Shown here piece by piece: positions 25,731 through 34,721 of a stretch of DNA of 64,000 nt (position 1 is the first letter of the stretch; each line of letters opens with the position of its first letter). Below the pieces are notes generated by a model that had not been told where the DNA came from, did no database searches, and worked only from the letters and a program-made list of their open reading frames with translations. The stretch spans positions 33,249 to 97,248 of the forward strand of contig JBGSNZ010000015.1 in the NCBI GenBank assembly GCA_041739345.1. The letters run 5' to 3'. This DNA is from DIGJ01 sp041739345. GTDB taxonomy: Bacteria; Bacillota; Clostridia; Lachnospirales; Lachnospiraceae. A program made the position numbers and the translations under genes.

Positions 25731-26735
25731 TTATTCTTTTGTAACTAATGTAGCTACATTATCAGCTGTTACTAAACTATTATCAAGAATTACATTTGGT
25801 TCTACGTCTTTACCTTCCAAGTAATCAAATGCAGTATTAAAAATTGCTTTTCCTAAGAAGAAAGGAGGTTCAGCTATTGTAGCTTCAACTTTTTCACTCT
25901 TGATTGCTTCTAGGGTATCATCAATGGCATCGCAGCCAATCATTGTAATCTCATCTAGTCTTCCAGCTGCTTCAATTGCTTCTAATGCTCCTAAAAGCAT
26001 CTCATCATTTGCTGCATATAATCCGTCAATCTTGTTATTTGCCTGCAAAATATTTTCCATAACAGTCATACCCGTCGCACGGTCAAAGTCTGCTACCTGA
26101 CACGCTACAATTTTCATATCTGGATTTGCTGCTATAATCTCGTTAAATCCTTTGGAACGATTTTGTGCTACGTTTGTTCCCATAATACCTTGAAGTTCAA
26201 CAATATTTCCTTTGCCACCAAGGGTATCTACTAAGTACTGTCCGGCAATTTTACCAGATTTGATTGCATCATATCCGATATGCGCAATTACTTCTCCACC
26301 ATTGGATTCACGGTCCATTGTAAATACCGGAATTCCAGCTTCGTTACAAGCTTCAACAGAAGCTACAATTGCATCAGAATCACAAGTATCAATAATGATT
26401 GCATCTGGATTTTTTGTAATTAAGTTCTCGATATCCTTCATCTGAATAGCAGGATCATCCTGAGCATCCGTAATATATAATTCGATACCCTTTTCATCCG
26501 CTGCTTTTTGTACTCCATCCTTAACATCAACAAAGAATGGATTGGTTTGCGTATTCATTGATAATCCAATGACGTATTTTTTCTCACCTTCTGCATTCGT
26601 ATTGTCTGTACTTTCGCTGCCCTCTTGTGTTACTGCTTCGTCTTTTGTTGCTGTCTGGTTGGAACCACATCCAGTAAGTAAACTTGCTCCCATAAGTGTT
26701 ACTGCCATCATTAATGCTACTAATCTCTTTTTCAT
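25731..26735 (-). CDS. rbsB: Ribose-type ABC importer binding lipoprotein
   Basis: 334 aa. Lipoprotein signal with lipobox LTGC near residues 20-23, then a short acidic linker and a RbsB-type two-lobed domain (GLSMNTQTNPFFVDVKDGV, IIIDTCDSDAIV, GLYAANDEMLLGALEA). It delivers the pentose to RbsC/RbsA at the outer face of the membrane. It is the last gene of rbsR-K-D-A-C-B. Ribose is the likely ligand from synteny; deoxyribose is an alternative because deoC shares the regulator. Confidence 0.88.
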   Translation of the reverse strand: MKKRLVALMMAVTLMGASLLTGCGSNQTATKDEAVTQEGSESTDNTNAEGEKKYVIGLSMNTQTNPFFVDVKDGVQKAADEKGIELYITDAQDDPAIQMKDIENLITKNPDAIIIDTCDSDAIVASVEACNEAGIPVFTMDRESNGGEVIAHIGYDAIKSGKIAGQYLVDTLGGKGNIVELQGIMGTNVAQNRSKGFNEIIAANPDMKIVACQVADFDRATGMTVMENILQANNKIDGLYAANDEMLLGALEAIEAAGRLDEITMIGCDAIDDTLEAIKSEKVEATIAEPPFFLGKAIFNTAFDYLEGKDVEPNVILDNSLVTADNVATLVTKE

Positions 26736-26789
26736 AAATTGATACCTTCCCTTTCGTTTGCTACATCAATACATTACAAATTGATTTAT

Positions 26790-27743
26790 TTACTCTGCTT
26801 TTGCAGATAAATCCTTTACTTTTTTGTCTACCAACACTGCTATTAAAATAACAGCACCCTTTACAATATTTGTTGCATGTGGATTTACATTCATAAGCGT
26901 TAAGATGTTGTCGATAATACCCATAATCATCGCACCAACAACGGTTGGTAATACAAATCCCGTTCCACCGCTTAAACTAGTTCCACCAAGGATTACGGCC
27001 GCGATTGCATCCATCTCAATACCTTCTCCGGTAGTTGACTGCGCGGAGCCTAAACGAGCTGTTAAAATTATGGCTGCGATTCCACACATGAGACCATTGA
27101 TAATGTACACCATCCACTCTGTTTTCTTCGTTGAAATACCAGAAAGACGTGCTGCCTCTTTGTTTCCACCGAATGCATATATACATCTTCCAAATGCCGT
27201 CTGCGTTAATACATAATGGGCCAGGATAAATATAATGAGTAACAATAATACCGGAACCGGAATTCCTAAAATGGTACCTTTTCCAATATACTTATAGGCA
27301 TCTACCTTAACCGGAATTGGTGAACCTTTGGTATATACTAAGACACAGCCTCTTAGTAATGTCATCATTCCAAGCGTTGAAATAAATGGTGGTATTCCGC
27401 ATTGTGCTACCCAGAATCCATTTACGGTTCCACAAACGATTCCAATAAGGATCGCCGTTCCCATTGCATAGACTACATTTCCTGTTGTTGCTAATACGCC
27501 GGAAGCCAATACTCCGGCCAACCCCATAATCGAGCCGACTGACAAGTCAATACCACCAGTTAAAATAACAAAGGTCATTCCACAGCCAACAATACCCGCA
27601 ACCGTAATCTGTTTAAATACATTAAACAAATTGTTTACACTTAAAAAGCTAGGGGATAATATGGAGGCAAAAACACAAATTACTAACAGTATCATGACCG
27701 AACGATATACATTTATTTGATTGATTATTTTGTTTTTATTCAT
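26790..27743 (-). CDS. rbsC: Ribose-type ABC importer permease
   Basis: 317-aa permease with eight to ten membrane segments. Family hallmarks are GMTFVILTGGIDLSVGSIMG near residue 57, AFGGNKEAARLSGI near 205 and AAVILGGTSLSGGTG near 250. The ATG at 27743 lies within rbsA: the 8-base ATGAATAA includes the rbsA stop, and GGAGGTG in the rbsA end is the ribosome site. An upstream start at 27773 would give an unneeded extension. Confidence 0.92.
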   Translation of the reverse strand: MNKNKIINQINVYRSVMILLVICVFASILSPSFLSVNNLFNVFKQITVAGIVGCGMTFVILTGGIDLSVGSIMGLAGVLASGVLATTGNVVYAMGTAILIGIVCGTVNGFWVAQCGIPPFISTLGMMTLLRGCVLVYTKGSPIPVKVDAYKYIGKGTILGIPVPVLLLLIIFILAHYVLTQTAFGRCIYAFGGNKEAARLSGISTKKTEWMVYIINGLMCGIAAIILTARLGSAQSTTGEGIEMDAIAAVILGGTSLSGGTGFVLPTVVGAMIMGIIDNILTLMNVNPHATNIVKGAVILIAVLVDKKVKDLSAKAE

Positions 27744-29238
27744 TTTCACTAACACCTCCAGATGCATAAGCAAGAATGGTTTCTTGACTCATCTCTTCTT
27801 TCGAAACTTCAAATACTACATTACCTTCTCGCATGATTAAGATTCGGTCACTCATTCCAATCACCTCTGGTAAATCAGTCGAAATCAAAATAATGCTTTT
27901 TCCTTTTTTCGTAAGCTGATCCATGATTGCATAAATCTCAGCTTTTGCCCCAACATCGACTCCCCTTGTCGGTTCATCTAATATTAAGATATTCGGATTG
28001 GCTTCGAGCATTTTCGCGAATACTACCTTCTGCTGATTACCGCCACTTAGCTTTCCGGCTAGCTGCGATACACTGCTAATTTTAATATTTAGCGCTTTAA
28101 CCTGCTTATCGACTTGACCTAATTCATATTTTTTATTGATTCGAATCCCTTTGGAATACCGTTTCAACGAAGACATTGCAATATTTTCTCGTATACTTCG
28201 AATTAGGACAAGACCTTCTTGTTTCCTGTCATCTGATACAAAGCCGATACCTGCCGCCAATGCTTTTTGTGGGGTGGAGCAATTCCTTTCTTCTCCATTC
28301 ACAAATACGCTTCCACTTATCTTAGGAATTGCTCCATAAATAAGTTTGGATAATTCAATGGTACCGGAACCTAAGAGTCCTGAAATACCAAGGATTTCAC
28401 CTTTATGAAGCTTAATATTTACGTTATGCACACCCTTACTTTTCATATCTTTTACTTCAAATATAACTTCTTGATTTTCATATTTTCTGCACGGATACAA
28501 ATTCTCAACACTGCGTCCAACCATCATAGATACCACATCATCGTAATTGGTATCTTCTATTTTTTTGCTTGCAATAAACTTGCCATCACGAAATACCGTA
28601 AGTTGGTCTGATATTCGAAAAATTTCATCCATTCGATGTGAGATATAAAGAATTGCAATGTTTTGTTTTTTTAAATCTTCAATAATCTGAAATAGGATTT
28701 CTATTTCTTCATCAGTTAACGCCGCTGTTGGCTCATCCATAATGATAACCTTTGCACCAATCGTCAAGCACTTTGCAATTTCTATCATTTGTGACTCTGC
28801 CACGGAAAGATGATTTACCTTTGTCTTGCCATCAACTTTTAAGTTTAATTTATTAAGTACACCCTGTGCATCCTGATATAATTTCTTCCAGTCAATTGCC
28901 CCATACGCTTTTTTCGGAAGTCGTCCAAGGTACATATTTTCGGCAACGGATAAATCCGGCACCATATTAAATTCCTGGTAAATCATTGCAATTCCCATAC
29001 GTTCTGCTTCTTTCGTGGAATGAAATACAACTTCTTTTCCATCCACATACATCTTTCCCGATGTATAAGGCTGCGCTCCTGCTATAATTTTCATTAATGT
29101 AGACTTGCCTGCCCCATTTTCTCCACATAACGCATGCACTTCACCTGGATATACATCAAGATGAACCCCATCCAGTGCTTTTACTCCAGGAAACGTCTTT
29201 ACAATGGAATCTAGCTTTAATACTAAATTTTCCTGCAT
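27736..29238 (-). CDS. rbsA: Ribose-type ABC importer ATP-binding protein
   Basis: 500-aa duplicated ABC ATPase. First domain: Walker A GENGAGKST near residue 38, Walker B VIIMDEPTAALT near 160. Second domain: GLLGSGTIELSKL, DDRKQEGL, LSGGNQQK near 398 and ILILDEPTRGVD. Length and order are standard for RbsA. GGAGCGAAT precedes the ATG. It sits between rbsD and rbsC. Confidence 0.93.
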   Translation of the reverse strand: MQENLVLKLDSIVKTFPGVKALDGVHLDVYPGEVHALCGENGAGKSTLMKIIAGAQPYTSGKMYVDGKEVVFHSTKEAERMGIAMIYQEFNMVPDLSVAENMYLGRLPKKAYGAIDWKKLYQDAQGVLNKLNLKVDGKTKVNHLSVAESQMIEIAKCLTIGAKVIIMDEPTAALTDEEIEILFQIIEDLKKQNIAILYISHRMDEIFRISDQLTVFRDGKFIASKKIEDTNYDDVVSMMVGRSVENLYPCRKYENQEVIFEVKDMKSKGVHNVNIKLHKGEILGISGLLGSGTIELSKLIYGAIPKISGSVFVNGEERNCSTPQKALAAGIGFVSDDRKQEGLVLIRSIRENIAMSSLKRYSKGIRINKKYELGQVDKQVKALNIKISSVSQLAGKLSGGNQQKVVFAKMLEANPNILILDEPTRGVDVGAKAEIYAIMDQLTKKGKSIILISTDLPEVIGMSDRILIMREGNVVFEVSKEEMSQETILAYASGGVSENE

Positions 29239-29274
29239 ATTCGCTCCTATCTGCGTACTAAAAACGCTTGTAAT

Positions 29275-29673
29275 TTAGTAGGCACAACCAGCTATCAATA
29301 TTACATTGGTATACCCTGTAAACTCGCCAGTCAGAATAATTGCCTTTGCTTTTTTACTCTGTTCTTTTAGTTCTTCATGTGGAATATAGTTTGTCGGCAC
29401 ACCCTTCGGTAAAAGTTTTAATGCCTTCTTGTGAAAATCCGGGCTAACCGTAAGTGCTTCTTCTGCAAATATAGCCCCTTCTATTACTAGATATTTTTCG
29501 ATTTCTTGAAGAACCTCCAAATATCCAGGGCTTCCTTCTTTCCAGCCCAAATCAATGCGTTCTACCCCTTTTGGAATTGGTAATCCGGCATCCCCAATAA
29601 TTAGGGTATCTTTATGTCTAATTTCTGCTAAAACTCGAGCGAGCTGTGGATGTAAAATTCCAGTCTTTAACAT
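29275..29673 (-). CDS. rbsD: D-ribose pyranase
   Basis: 132-aa enzyme interconverting beta-pyranose and beta-furanose ribose, supplying the form used by ribokinase. MLKTGILHPQLARVLAEIRHKD with the catalytic His near residue 20 and DLGWKEGSPGYLEVL are family signatures; the C-terminus TGEFTGYTNVILIAGCAY is typical. Its presence argues that ribose is a substrate of the operon. Confidence 0.93.
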   Translation of the reverse strand: MLKTGILHPQLARVLAEIRHKDTLIIGDAGLPIPKGVERIDLGWKEGSPGYLEVLQEIEKYLVIEGAIFAEEALTVSPDFHKKALKLLPKGVPTNYIPHEELKEQSKKAKAIILTGEFTGYTNVILIAGCAY

Positions 29674-29699
29674 ATTTGATCTTCCCTTCCCTTCTCTTA

Positions 29700-30632
29700 T
29701 TATTTATCTGAATGAGTGTTTAAAAATTGCTCAATTTCTTCTCTTGTTGGCATTGCTGGGGTAGTTCCAATCCTTTGAACGGAAATTGCCGCAAGCGCAT
29801 TTGCAAATCCAGCCGCTTCCCACAAATCCTTTCCTTCTGATAGTGCAGCAACAAGCCCTCCGTTAAATGCATCGCCAGCCCCTGTGGTATCAACTGCTTT
29901 CACCTGATATGCTGGAATAATTCCACTTTTTTCACTTGTCGCAATATAAACGCCACGGCTACCCAGTGTTATTAATACATTTTTGACTCCTTTTTGAAAA
30001 AACCAATTTGCCGCTTTGTCTGCATTTTCCTCGGAATCAATACAAATCCCAGTAAGAATTTCCGCTTCTACTTCATTTGGTGTAATTAAGTCTATTTTTG
30101 ATAAAACTGTTTCGCTGATAGGCTGAACAGGTGCAGTGTTCAAAATAACCTTTGTTCCCCTTTCATAGGCTATCTCAACAATTTTTTCGACACTCGAAAC
30201 ATTTGTCTCTAACTGAGTAAGTAAGTAATCGGAGGATTCTATGAGATCCGTAAGTGATTCTACTTCTTCATTTGTGATGGTATTGCATGCGCCTAGTACA
30301 ACTACAATTTCATTTTGACTAGAGGATTCATCTACCATGATTAGCGCAGCTCCTGTTTCCGTCTCCTTCGTAAAAAATACTCTGCCAGCTTCCATGGAAA
30401 GTTCTTTCATTGCTTGTAGGGCAACTTCTGCAAAGGCATCCTTTCCAAGTTTTGTTACCATAGTAACATCTGCTCCTGCTTTATGTGCTGCAACCCCTTG
30501 GTTAAAACCCTTTCCTCCTGGTCCCATCTTAAACATACTTCCTTTTACCGTTTCACCTGGAACAGGAAGATGTGGTGTACGTCCCATTAAATCCACTACA
30601 AAACTACCAAATACCGTAACCTTTTTCCCCAT
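29700..30632 (-). CDS. rbsK: Ribokinase
   Basis: 310-aa PfkB-family kinase making ribose 5-phosphate. The two PfkB signatures are visible: GGKGFNQGVAAHKAGADV near residue 40 and the catalytic DTTGAGDAFNGGL near 250 with Asp as base. It follows the rbsR terminator and two operators, so it is the first gene of its own transcript, rbsKDACB. The same fold includes deoxyribokinase, which cannot be ruled out. Confidence 0.92.
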   Translation of the reverse strand: MGKKVTVFGSFVVDLMGRTPHLPVPGETVKGSMFKMGPGGKGFNQGVAAHKAGADVTMVTKLGKDAFAEVALQAMKELSMEAGRVFFTKETETGAALIMVDESSSQNEIVVVLGACNTITNEEVESLTDLIESSDYLLTQLETNVSSVEKIVEIAYERGTKVILNTAPVQPISETVLSKIDLITPNEVEAEILTGICIDSEENADKAANWFFQKGVKNVLITLGSRGVYIATSEKSGIIPAYQVKAVDTTGAGDAFNGGLVAALSEGKDLWEAAGFANALAAISVQRIGTTPAMPTREEIEQFLNTHSDK

Positions 30633-30675
30633 AAGTTTTTTCCCTTTCTTTTTTAAAGTGGTGTTGTATTTCTAA

Positions 30676-30721
30676 TGGAACCGGTTTCAGCTTAAATCAA
30701 AAAAATATGTAACCGGTTTCA
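30676..30721. promoter_or_regulatory. Two RbsR-type operators before rbsK
   Basis: TGGAACCGGTTTCA (30676-30689) and TGTAACCGGTTTCA (30708-30721), centres 32 bp apart. A weak minus-strand promoter (TTAACA, 18-base spacer, TATTTT) flanks the second site. Confidence 0.8.
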
Positions 30722-30732
30722 TATTTGTTAAA

Positions 30733-30763
30733 AATAATTAGAGCCTTAATGCCTCTAATTATT
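30733..30763 (-). terminator. Terminator after rbsR
   Basis: AATAATTAGAG pairs perfectly with CTCTAATTATT around nine bases, then a TTTTT run on the minus strand. It overlaps the rbsR stop codon and separates rbsR from rbsK. Confidence 0.85.
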
Positions 30764-31775
30764 ATTTCAATTTTTCTGATCCTCTTAAAATGACCTGATA
30801 CGGAATATTTTGACGTATCGGTGTTTCCGGTATAATCTTATTCTTTAGTCTCTCAAGCAACAATTTCATTGCTACCCTTCCTTGTTGCTTTGCATCTCTG
30901 GCAATTACCGAGAGCTTATAATCAATGATTTTTAGGGTCTCAATATCATCAAAACCTATAATTGATATTTGTTTACCCAATTTGATTTTTTCCTCTGTAA
31001 AGTACTTTAGGCAACCCAATGTTGTTAAGTTGTTTGATGTAAAAATAGCCGTCGGCGGATCTTCTAAATCAAGAAGCTGCTTTGTACAGCTATATGCCTT
31101 TGCTATTTTGAAATCTCCCGATACCATATATTCATCTCTTAATGAAATGCCTGCATCCGTTAATGCTTTTTTGTATCCTTTAAAACGATCCCTTCCAGGT
31201 TTAGATGTTTCCGGACCAGTGATAATTGCTATTTTCTTATGTCCAGCAGCTATCAGTGCGTTGACACCTTCATAAGCTCCTGATAGATTATCAACAAATA
31301 CCCCTTCGAAGGTACCACCCTTTATATCGCGATCCACCAGTACAACTGGTATGCCACTTGCCTGAATATGCAATAGTTTTTCTCTGGTTGTTTCATCCAT
31401 TTCCGATACCGGAGTAATGATTACTCCATTCAACCGTTGGCTTTCTACTGTATTCAAAAATCTTTGTTCAATTTCCCGATTTTCATTCGTACCCATAAAA
31501 TGAATACTATATCCACTCTGTTCTGCCACCTCACTAATTCCACTGATAATACTTGAAAAATAATCATTTTCAATATCTGGAATAATGACACCGATACACA
31601 ATGTATCACTAATGCTTAGACTTCTCGCTACCGCACTTGGAACAAATTGATATTCATCAATCGCGGAAAGTACTTTTTTTCTGGTTTCTTCACTCACATA
31701 TCCGGAGCTATTGATAACTCTCGATACCGTTGCAGAAGAGACTCCAATGGTCTTTGCCAATTCTTTTATATTCAT
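30762..31775 (-). CDS. rbsR: LacI-family regulator of the ribose genes
   Basis: 337 aa. Helix-turn-helix MNIKELAKTIGVSSATVSRV and hinge helix SAVARSLS, then an RbsB-like effector domain (GVIIPDIENDYFSSIISGI, GVFVDNLSGAYEGV, SIIGFDDIETLKII). It lies directly before rbsK. Its own promoter, the rbsK promoter and the deoC promoter all hold the same 14-bp operator, so it most likely controls all three. Whether the effector is ribose, ribose phosphate or deoxyribose is not visible. Confidence 0.88.
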   Translation of the reverse strand: MNIKELAKTIGVSSATVSRVINSSGYVSEETRKKVLSAIDEYQFVPSAVARSLSISDTLCIGVIIPDIENDYFSSIISGISEVAEQSGYSIHFMGTNENREIEQRFLNTVESQRLNGVIITPVSEMDETTREKLLHIQASGIPVVLVDRDIKGGTFEGVFVDNLSGAYEGVNALIAAGHKKIAIITGPETSKPGRDRFKGYKKALTDAGISLRDEYMVSGDFKIAKAYSCTKQLLDLEDPPTAIFTSNNLTTLGCLKYFTEEKIKLGKQISIIGFDDIETLKIIDYKLSVIARDAKQQGRVAMKLLLERLKNKIIPETPIRQNIPYQVILRGSEKLK

Positions 31776-31808
31776 TCTCTCACCTATGTGATTACTATTA
31801 TCGATTAT

Positions 31809-31829
31809 CTTCCGTCTTCCGTCTTCCGT
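31809..31829. repeat. Three tandem copies of CTTCCGT
   Basis: A perfect 7-bp unit repeated three times in the rbsR leader, between the operator and the start codon. It may simply be slippage-prone sequence. Confidence 0.8.
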
Positions 31830-31841
31830 CTTTATATGGTG

Positions 31842-31890
31842 TGTAACCGATTACATATATTATAATATCACGTATCATTTGATTTGTAAA
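31842..31890 (-). promoter_or_regulatory. rbsR promoter and operator
   Basis: Minus-strand TTTACA (31890-31885), 17-base spacer, TATTAT (31867-31862). The operator TGTAACCGATTACA (31842-31855) lies on the predicted start, indicating autoregulation. Confidence 0.75.
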
Positions 31891-31976
31891 CTGCGATTTG
31901 TGCATTTTATATATTTTATTTAATTTTCACAAGGTTTTTCTATTTATTTTGTACATATCCAACAAAGATAAACTGC

Positions 31977-32612
31977 TTAAAGTAATACGATTCCGTTTCC
32001 TGCACCAATGCGGTCTGCACCTGCTTCGATGAGTGCTTGTGCCTCTTTCGATGTACGCACTCCACCACTTGCCTTTACAAATGCATTTCCTTTCACCGTC
32101 TTTTTCATTAATGCTACATCAGCTACCGTAGCACCTCCAGTACTAAATCCTGTGGATGTCTTTACGAAGTTGGCGCCTGCTTTTACAGAAAGCTCACACG
32201 CTTTTACTTTTTCCTCTTCACTAAGAAGACACGCTTCAATAATTACTTTTACAATGGCTGGTTTTGCAGCATCTACCACTACTTTTATATCCTCAAAGAC
32301 CAAATCATAGTTTTTATCTTTTAATGCACCTATATTAATTACGGTATCAACTTCATCTGCACCAAGTCTTACTGCTTCTTTTGCTTCAAATGCTTTTGCA
32401 GAGGCGAGCATTGCGCCAAGTGGAAAACCTACAACGCAGCAAGTTTTTACTTCACTTCCCGCAAGTTCCTTTGAAACCAATGGCACCTGGCAGGTGTTAA
32501 CACAGACGGAAGCAAATCCATATTTTTTTGCTTCGTCGCAATACTTTCTAATTACCTCGCTCGTTGTATCTGCTTTTAACATAGTGTGGTCAATTTTGTT
32601 TGCTATACTCAT
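31977..32612 (-). CDS. deoC: Deoxyribose-phosphate aldolase
   Basis: 211-aa class I aldolase splitting 2-deoxyribose 5-phosphate into glyceraldehyde 3-phosphate and acetaldehyde. IDHTMLKADTTSEVI at the N-terminus, DEVDTVINIGALK near residue 90, the Schiff-base region IVKVIIEACLLSEEEKV near 118, KTSTGFSTGGATV near 150 and KASGGVRTSKEA near 180 are all present. It is transcribed alone behind two RbsR-type operators, so deoxyribose or nucleoside sugar catabolism is probably coordinated with the rbs genes. Confidence 0.94.
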   Translation of the reverse strand: MSIANKIDHTMLKADTTSEVIRKYCDEAKKYGFASVCVNTCQVPLVSKELAGSEVKTCCVVGFPLGAMLASAKAFEAKEAVRLGADEVDTVINIGALKDKNYDLVFEDIKVVVDAAKPAIVKVIIEACLLSEEEKVKACELSVKAGANFVKTSTGFSTGGATVADVALMKKTVKGNAFVKASGGVRTSKEAQALIEAGADRIGAGNGIVLL

Positions 32613-32628
32613 AATATCTCCTTTCGTA

Positions 32629-32738
32629 TGTAACCGGTTTCATCTTGAGACAAAAAAATATTCCGGTAATAAAAATGTTCTGTGTCGGTTTGTGTAACCG
32701 GTTACATATAAGATACCATGATATTTCTTACTTGTAAA
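32629..32738 (-). promoter_or_regulatory. deoC promoter with two RbsR-type operators
   Basis: Minus-strand TTTACA (32738-32733), 17-base spacer, TATCTT (32715-32710). Operators TGTAACCGGTTACA (32693-32706, perfect palindrome) and TGTAACCGGTTTCA (32629-32642) have centres 64 bp apart, about six helical turns. Confidence 0.8.
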
Positions 32739-32801
32739 TACTTTTTTATTAAAAAGTATTTTATTACGAATTTGGTTATTATAAATTCTCCATATCTATA
32801 T

Positions 32802-32843
32802 AAAAAAAATTCGCTGCCAACGATTTCTCACGTCAACAACGAA
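32802..32843 (-). terminator. Terminator of the ATP synthase operon
   Basis: TTCGTTG and CAGCGAA form a 7-bp stem (one G-U), followed by eight T on the minus strand, just after the atpC stop codon. Confidence 0.8.
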
Positions 32844-32850
32844 CTTTTAT

Positions 32851-33258
32851 TTATCTTTTCTTTTGTGCTAAATCAATACGAAGTAACGCTTTTCTGAGTG
32901 ATATCTCTGCACGCTCAATATCGATTTCTTCAGCGCTCTTTAGCCTATTTTCTGCACGTGTCTGTGCTTCTTTTGCTCGATCTAAATCAATTTCGTCCGG
33001 CCATTCACAAGCCTCAGCTAGAATTACTACCTTATCCTGAAGGATTTCTATGAATCCATCATTAAGTGCTGCTTCTTTTGTTTCGCCTTCATTGATAATA
33101 CGGAGTGTACCTGGCGCTACGACTGCAGTAAGAGGAATATGACCTGCTAAAATTCCGATTTCGCCTTCGGTGGTACGAAGTTCTAGCATATCACACTCTC
33201 CATCATAGAAGATTCTATCCGGGCAAATAACCTGGACTTTAAATAATTTGTCAGACAT
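32851..33258 (-). CDS. atpC: ATP synthase F1 epsilon subunit
   Basis: 135 aa. N-terminal beta-barrel with EGEIGILAGHIPLTAVVAPG near residue 30, and a C-terminal two-helix hairpin (DRAKEAQTRAENRL onward). It links the rotor to F1 and can inhibit ATP hydrolysis. Last gene of the operon, 11 bases after atpD; GGAGGG precedes the ATG. Confidence 0.95.
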   Translation of the reverse strand: MSDKLFKVQVICPDRIFYDGECDMLELRTTEGEIGILAGHIPLTAVVAPGTLRIINEGETKEAALNDGFIEILQDKVVILAEACEWPDEIDLDRAKEAQTRAENRLKSAEEIDIERAEISLRKALLRIDLAQKKR

Positions 33259-33269
33259 GAAAGCCCTCC

Positions 33270-34667
33270 TTATTTGCTACTTACCTTAGCAAGTACATCC
33301 TCAATGTTACCTGCATTTAAGAAATAGCTTTCTGGTATATCATCATGCTTGCCTTCAAGAATTTCTTTGAAACCTTGTACTGTTTCAGAAAGTGGAACGT
33401 ATTTTCCAGGCAAACCAGTAAACTGTTCTGCTACGTTAAATGGCTGTGATAAATATCTTTGTATCTTTCTTGCTCGAGAAACTAACAATCTATCTTCTTC
33501 CGATAGTTCATCCATACCAAGAATTGCGATAATATCTTGTAATTCTTTATATCTTTGCAAAATTTCCTGAACACCACGTGCTACTTTATAGTGTTCTTCT
33601 CCAACAACACGAGGGTCAAGAATGCGGGATGTTGACTCAAGAGGATCAACCGCTGGATAGATACCTAGTTCCACGATAGAACGGGAAAGTACGGTAGTTG
33701 CATCCAAATGAGCAAAGGTAGTTGCTGGTGCTGGGTCTGTTAAGTCATCGGCTGGTACATATACCGCCTGAACGGATGTAATAGAGCCATTTTTCGTTGA
33801 AGTGATTCGCTCCTGAAGAGCTCCCATCTCAGTTTGAAGAGTCGGCTGGTAACCAACCGCACTTGGAATTCGTCCAAGTAGTGCCGATACTTCTGATCCT
33901 GCTTGTGTAAAACGAAAAATATTATCAATAAATAATAATACATCTTTTCCACCTTCATCACGGAAGTTTTCAGCCATTGTTAGTCCAGTAAGTCCTACTC
34001 TCATTCTTGCACCAGGTGGCTCATTCATCTGACCGAATACCATGGTGGTTTTATTGATAACACCAGATTCAATCATTTCGTAGTAAAGGTCATTTCCTTC
34101 ACGTGTACGCTCACCTACACCGGCAAATACAGAATATCCACCATGCTCGGTTGCAATATTTGTAATAAGTTCCTGGATTAATACCGTTTTACCTACTCCA
34201 GCACCACCGAATAATCCAATTTTACCACCCTTTTGGTATGGGCAAAGAAGGTCAACGACCTTAATGCCGGTTTCCAATACTTCGGTCGAAGTAGCCAAAT
34301 CTTCAAAAATAGGTGCTTTACGATGAATTGGCTTATATTGTACATTCTCTGGGGCTGGTTTGTTATCAATTGGTTCTCCAAGTACATTGAACATACGTCC
34401 TAATGTATTTTCTCCAACTGGAACGCAAATTGGTCCGCCAGTTGATTTGGCCTTCATGCCACGTACCAGACCATCGGTTGGTCCCATAGCAATACATCTT
34501 ACCGTATCATCTCCCAGATGCTGAGCTACCTCAACAACTAAAATTTTACCGTCTTTTGTATCAATATGAATGGCACTATAGATTTCAGGAAGATTTCCTT
34601 CCTCAAACTTAATGTCAAGAACCGCACCAATAATCTGAGTGATTTTTCCAACATTCATTTCTGCCAT
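33270..34667 (-). CDS. atpD: ATP synthase F1 beta subunit
   Basis: 465-aa catalytic subunit. Walker A GGAGVGKTV near residue 155, the GERTREGNDLYYEM block with catalytic Glu, Walker B DVLLFIDNIFRF near 245 and the PSAVGYQPTL segment. Length is standard. Highly conserved throughout. Confidence 0.97.
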   Translation of the reverse strand: MAEMNVGKITQIIGAVLDIKFEEGNLPEIYSAIHIDTKDGKILVVEVAQHLGDDTVRCIAMGPTDGLVRGMKAKSTGGPICVPVGENTLGRMFNVLGEPIDNKPAPENVQYKPIHRKAPIFEDLATSTEVLETGIKVVDLLCPYQKGGKIGLFGGAGVGKTVLIQELITNIATEHGGYSVFAGVGERTREGNDLYYEMIESGVINKTTMVFGQMNEPPGARMRVGLTGLTMAENFRDEGGKDVLLFIDNIFRFTQAGSEVSALLGRIPSAVGYQPTLQTEMGALQERITSTKNGSITSVQAVYVPADDLTDPAPATTFAHLDATTVLSRSIVELGIYPAVDPLESTSRILDPRVVGEEHYKVARGVQEILQRYKELQDIIAILGMDELSEEDRLLVSRARKIQRYLSQPFNVAEQFTGLPGKYVPLSETVQGFKEILEGKHDDIPESYFLNAGNIEDVLAKVSSK

Positions 34668-34721
34668 ATTGTTTCACTCACTCCTTCTAAGTTATTTTTT
34701 ACGATAACGAGCGGCTAGACG

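Noticed and set aside
31809..31829. CRISPR-like or phase-variable repeat
   Set aside because: Only three 7-bp copies with no spacers, outside a coding region; too short to claim either.
30676..32706. CcpA cre sites at the ribose genes
   Set aside because: The TGTAACCGGTTACA sites lack the cre pattern (no TGNAANCG) and recur only at rbs and deoC promoters, so a local LacI-type regulator fits better.
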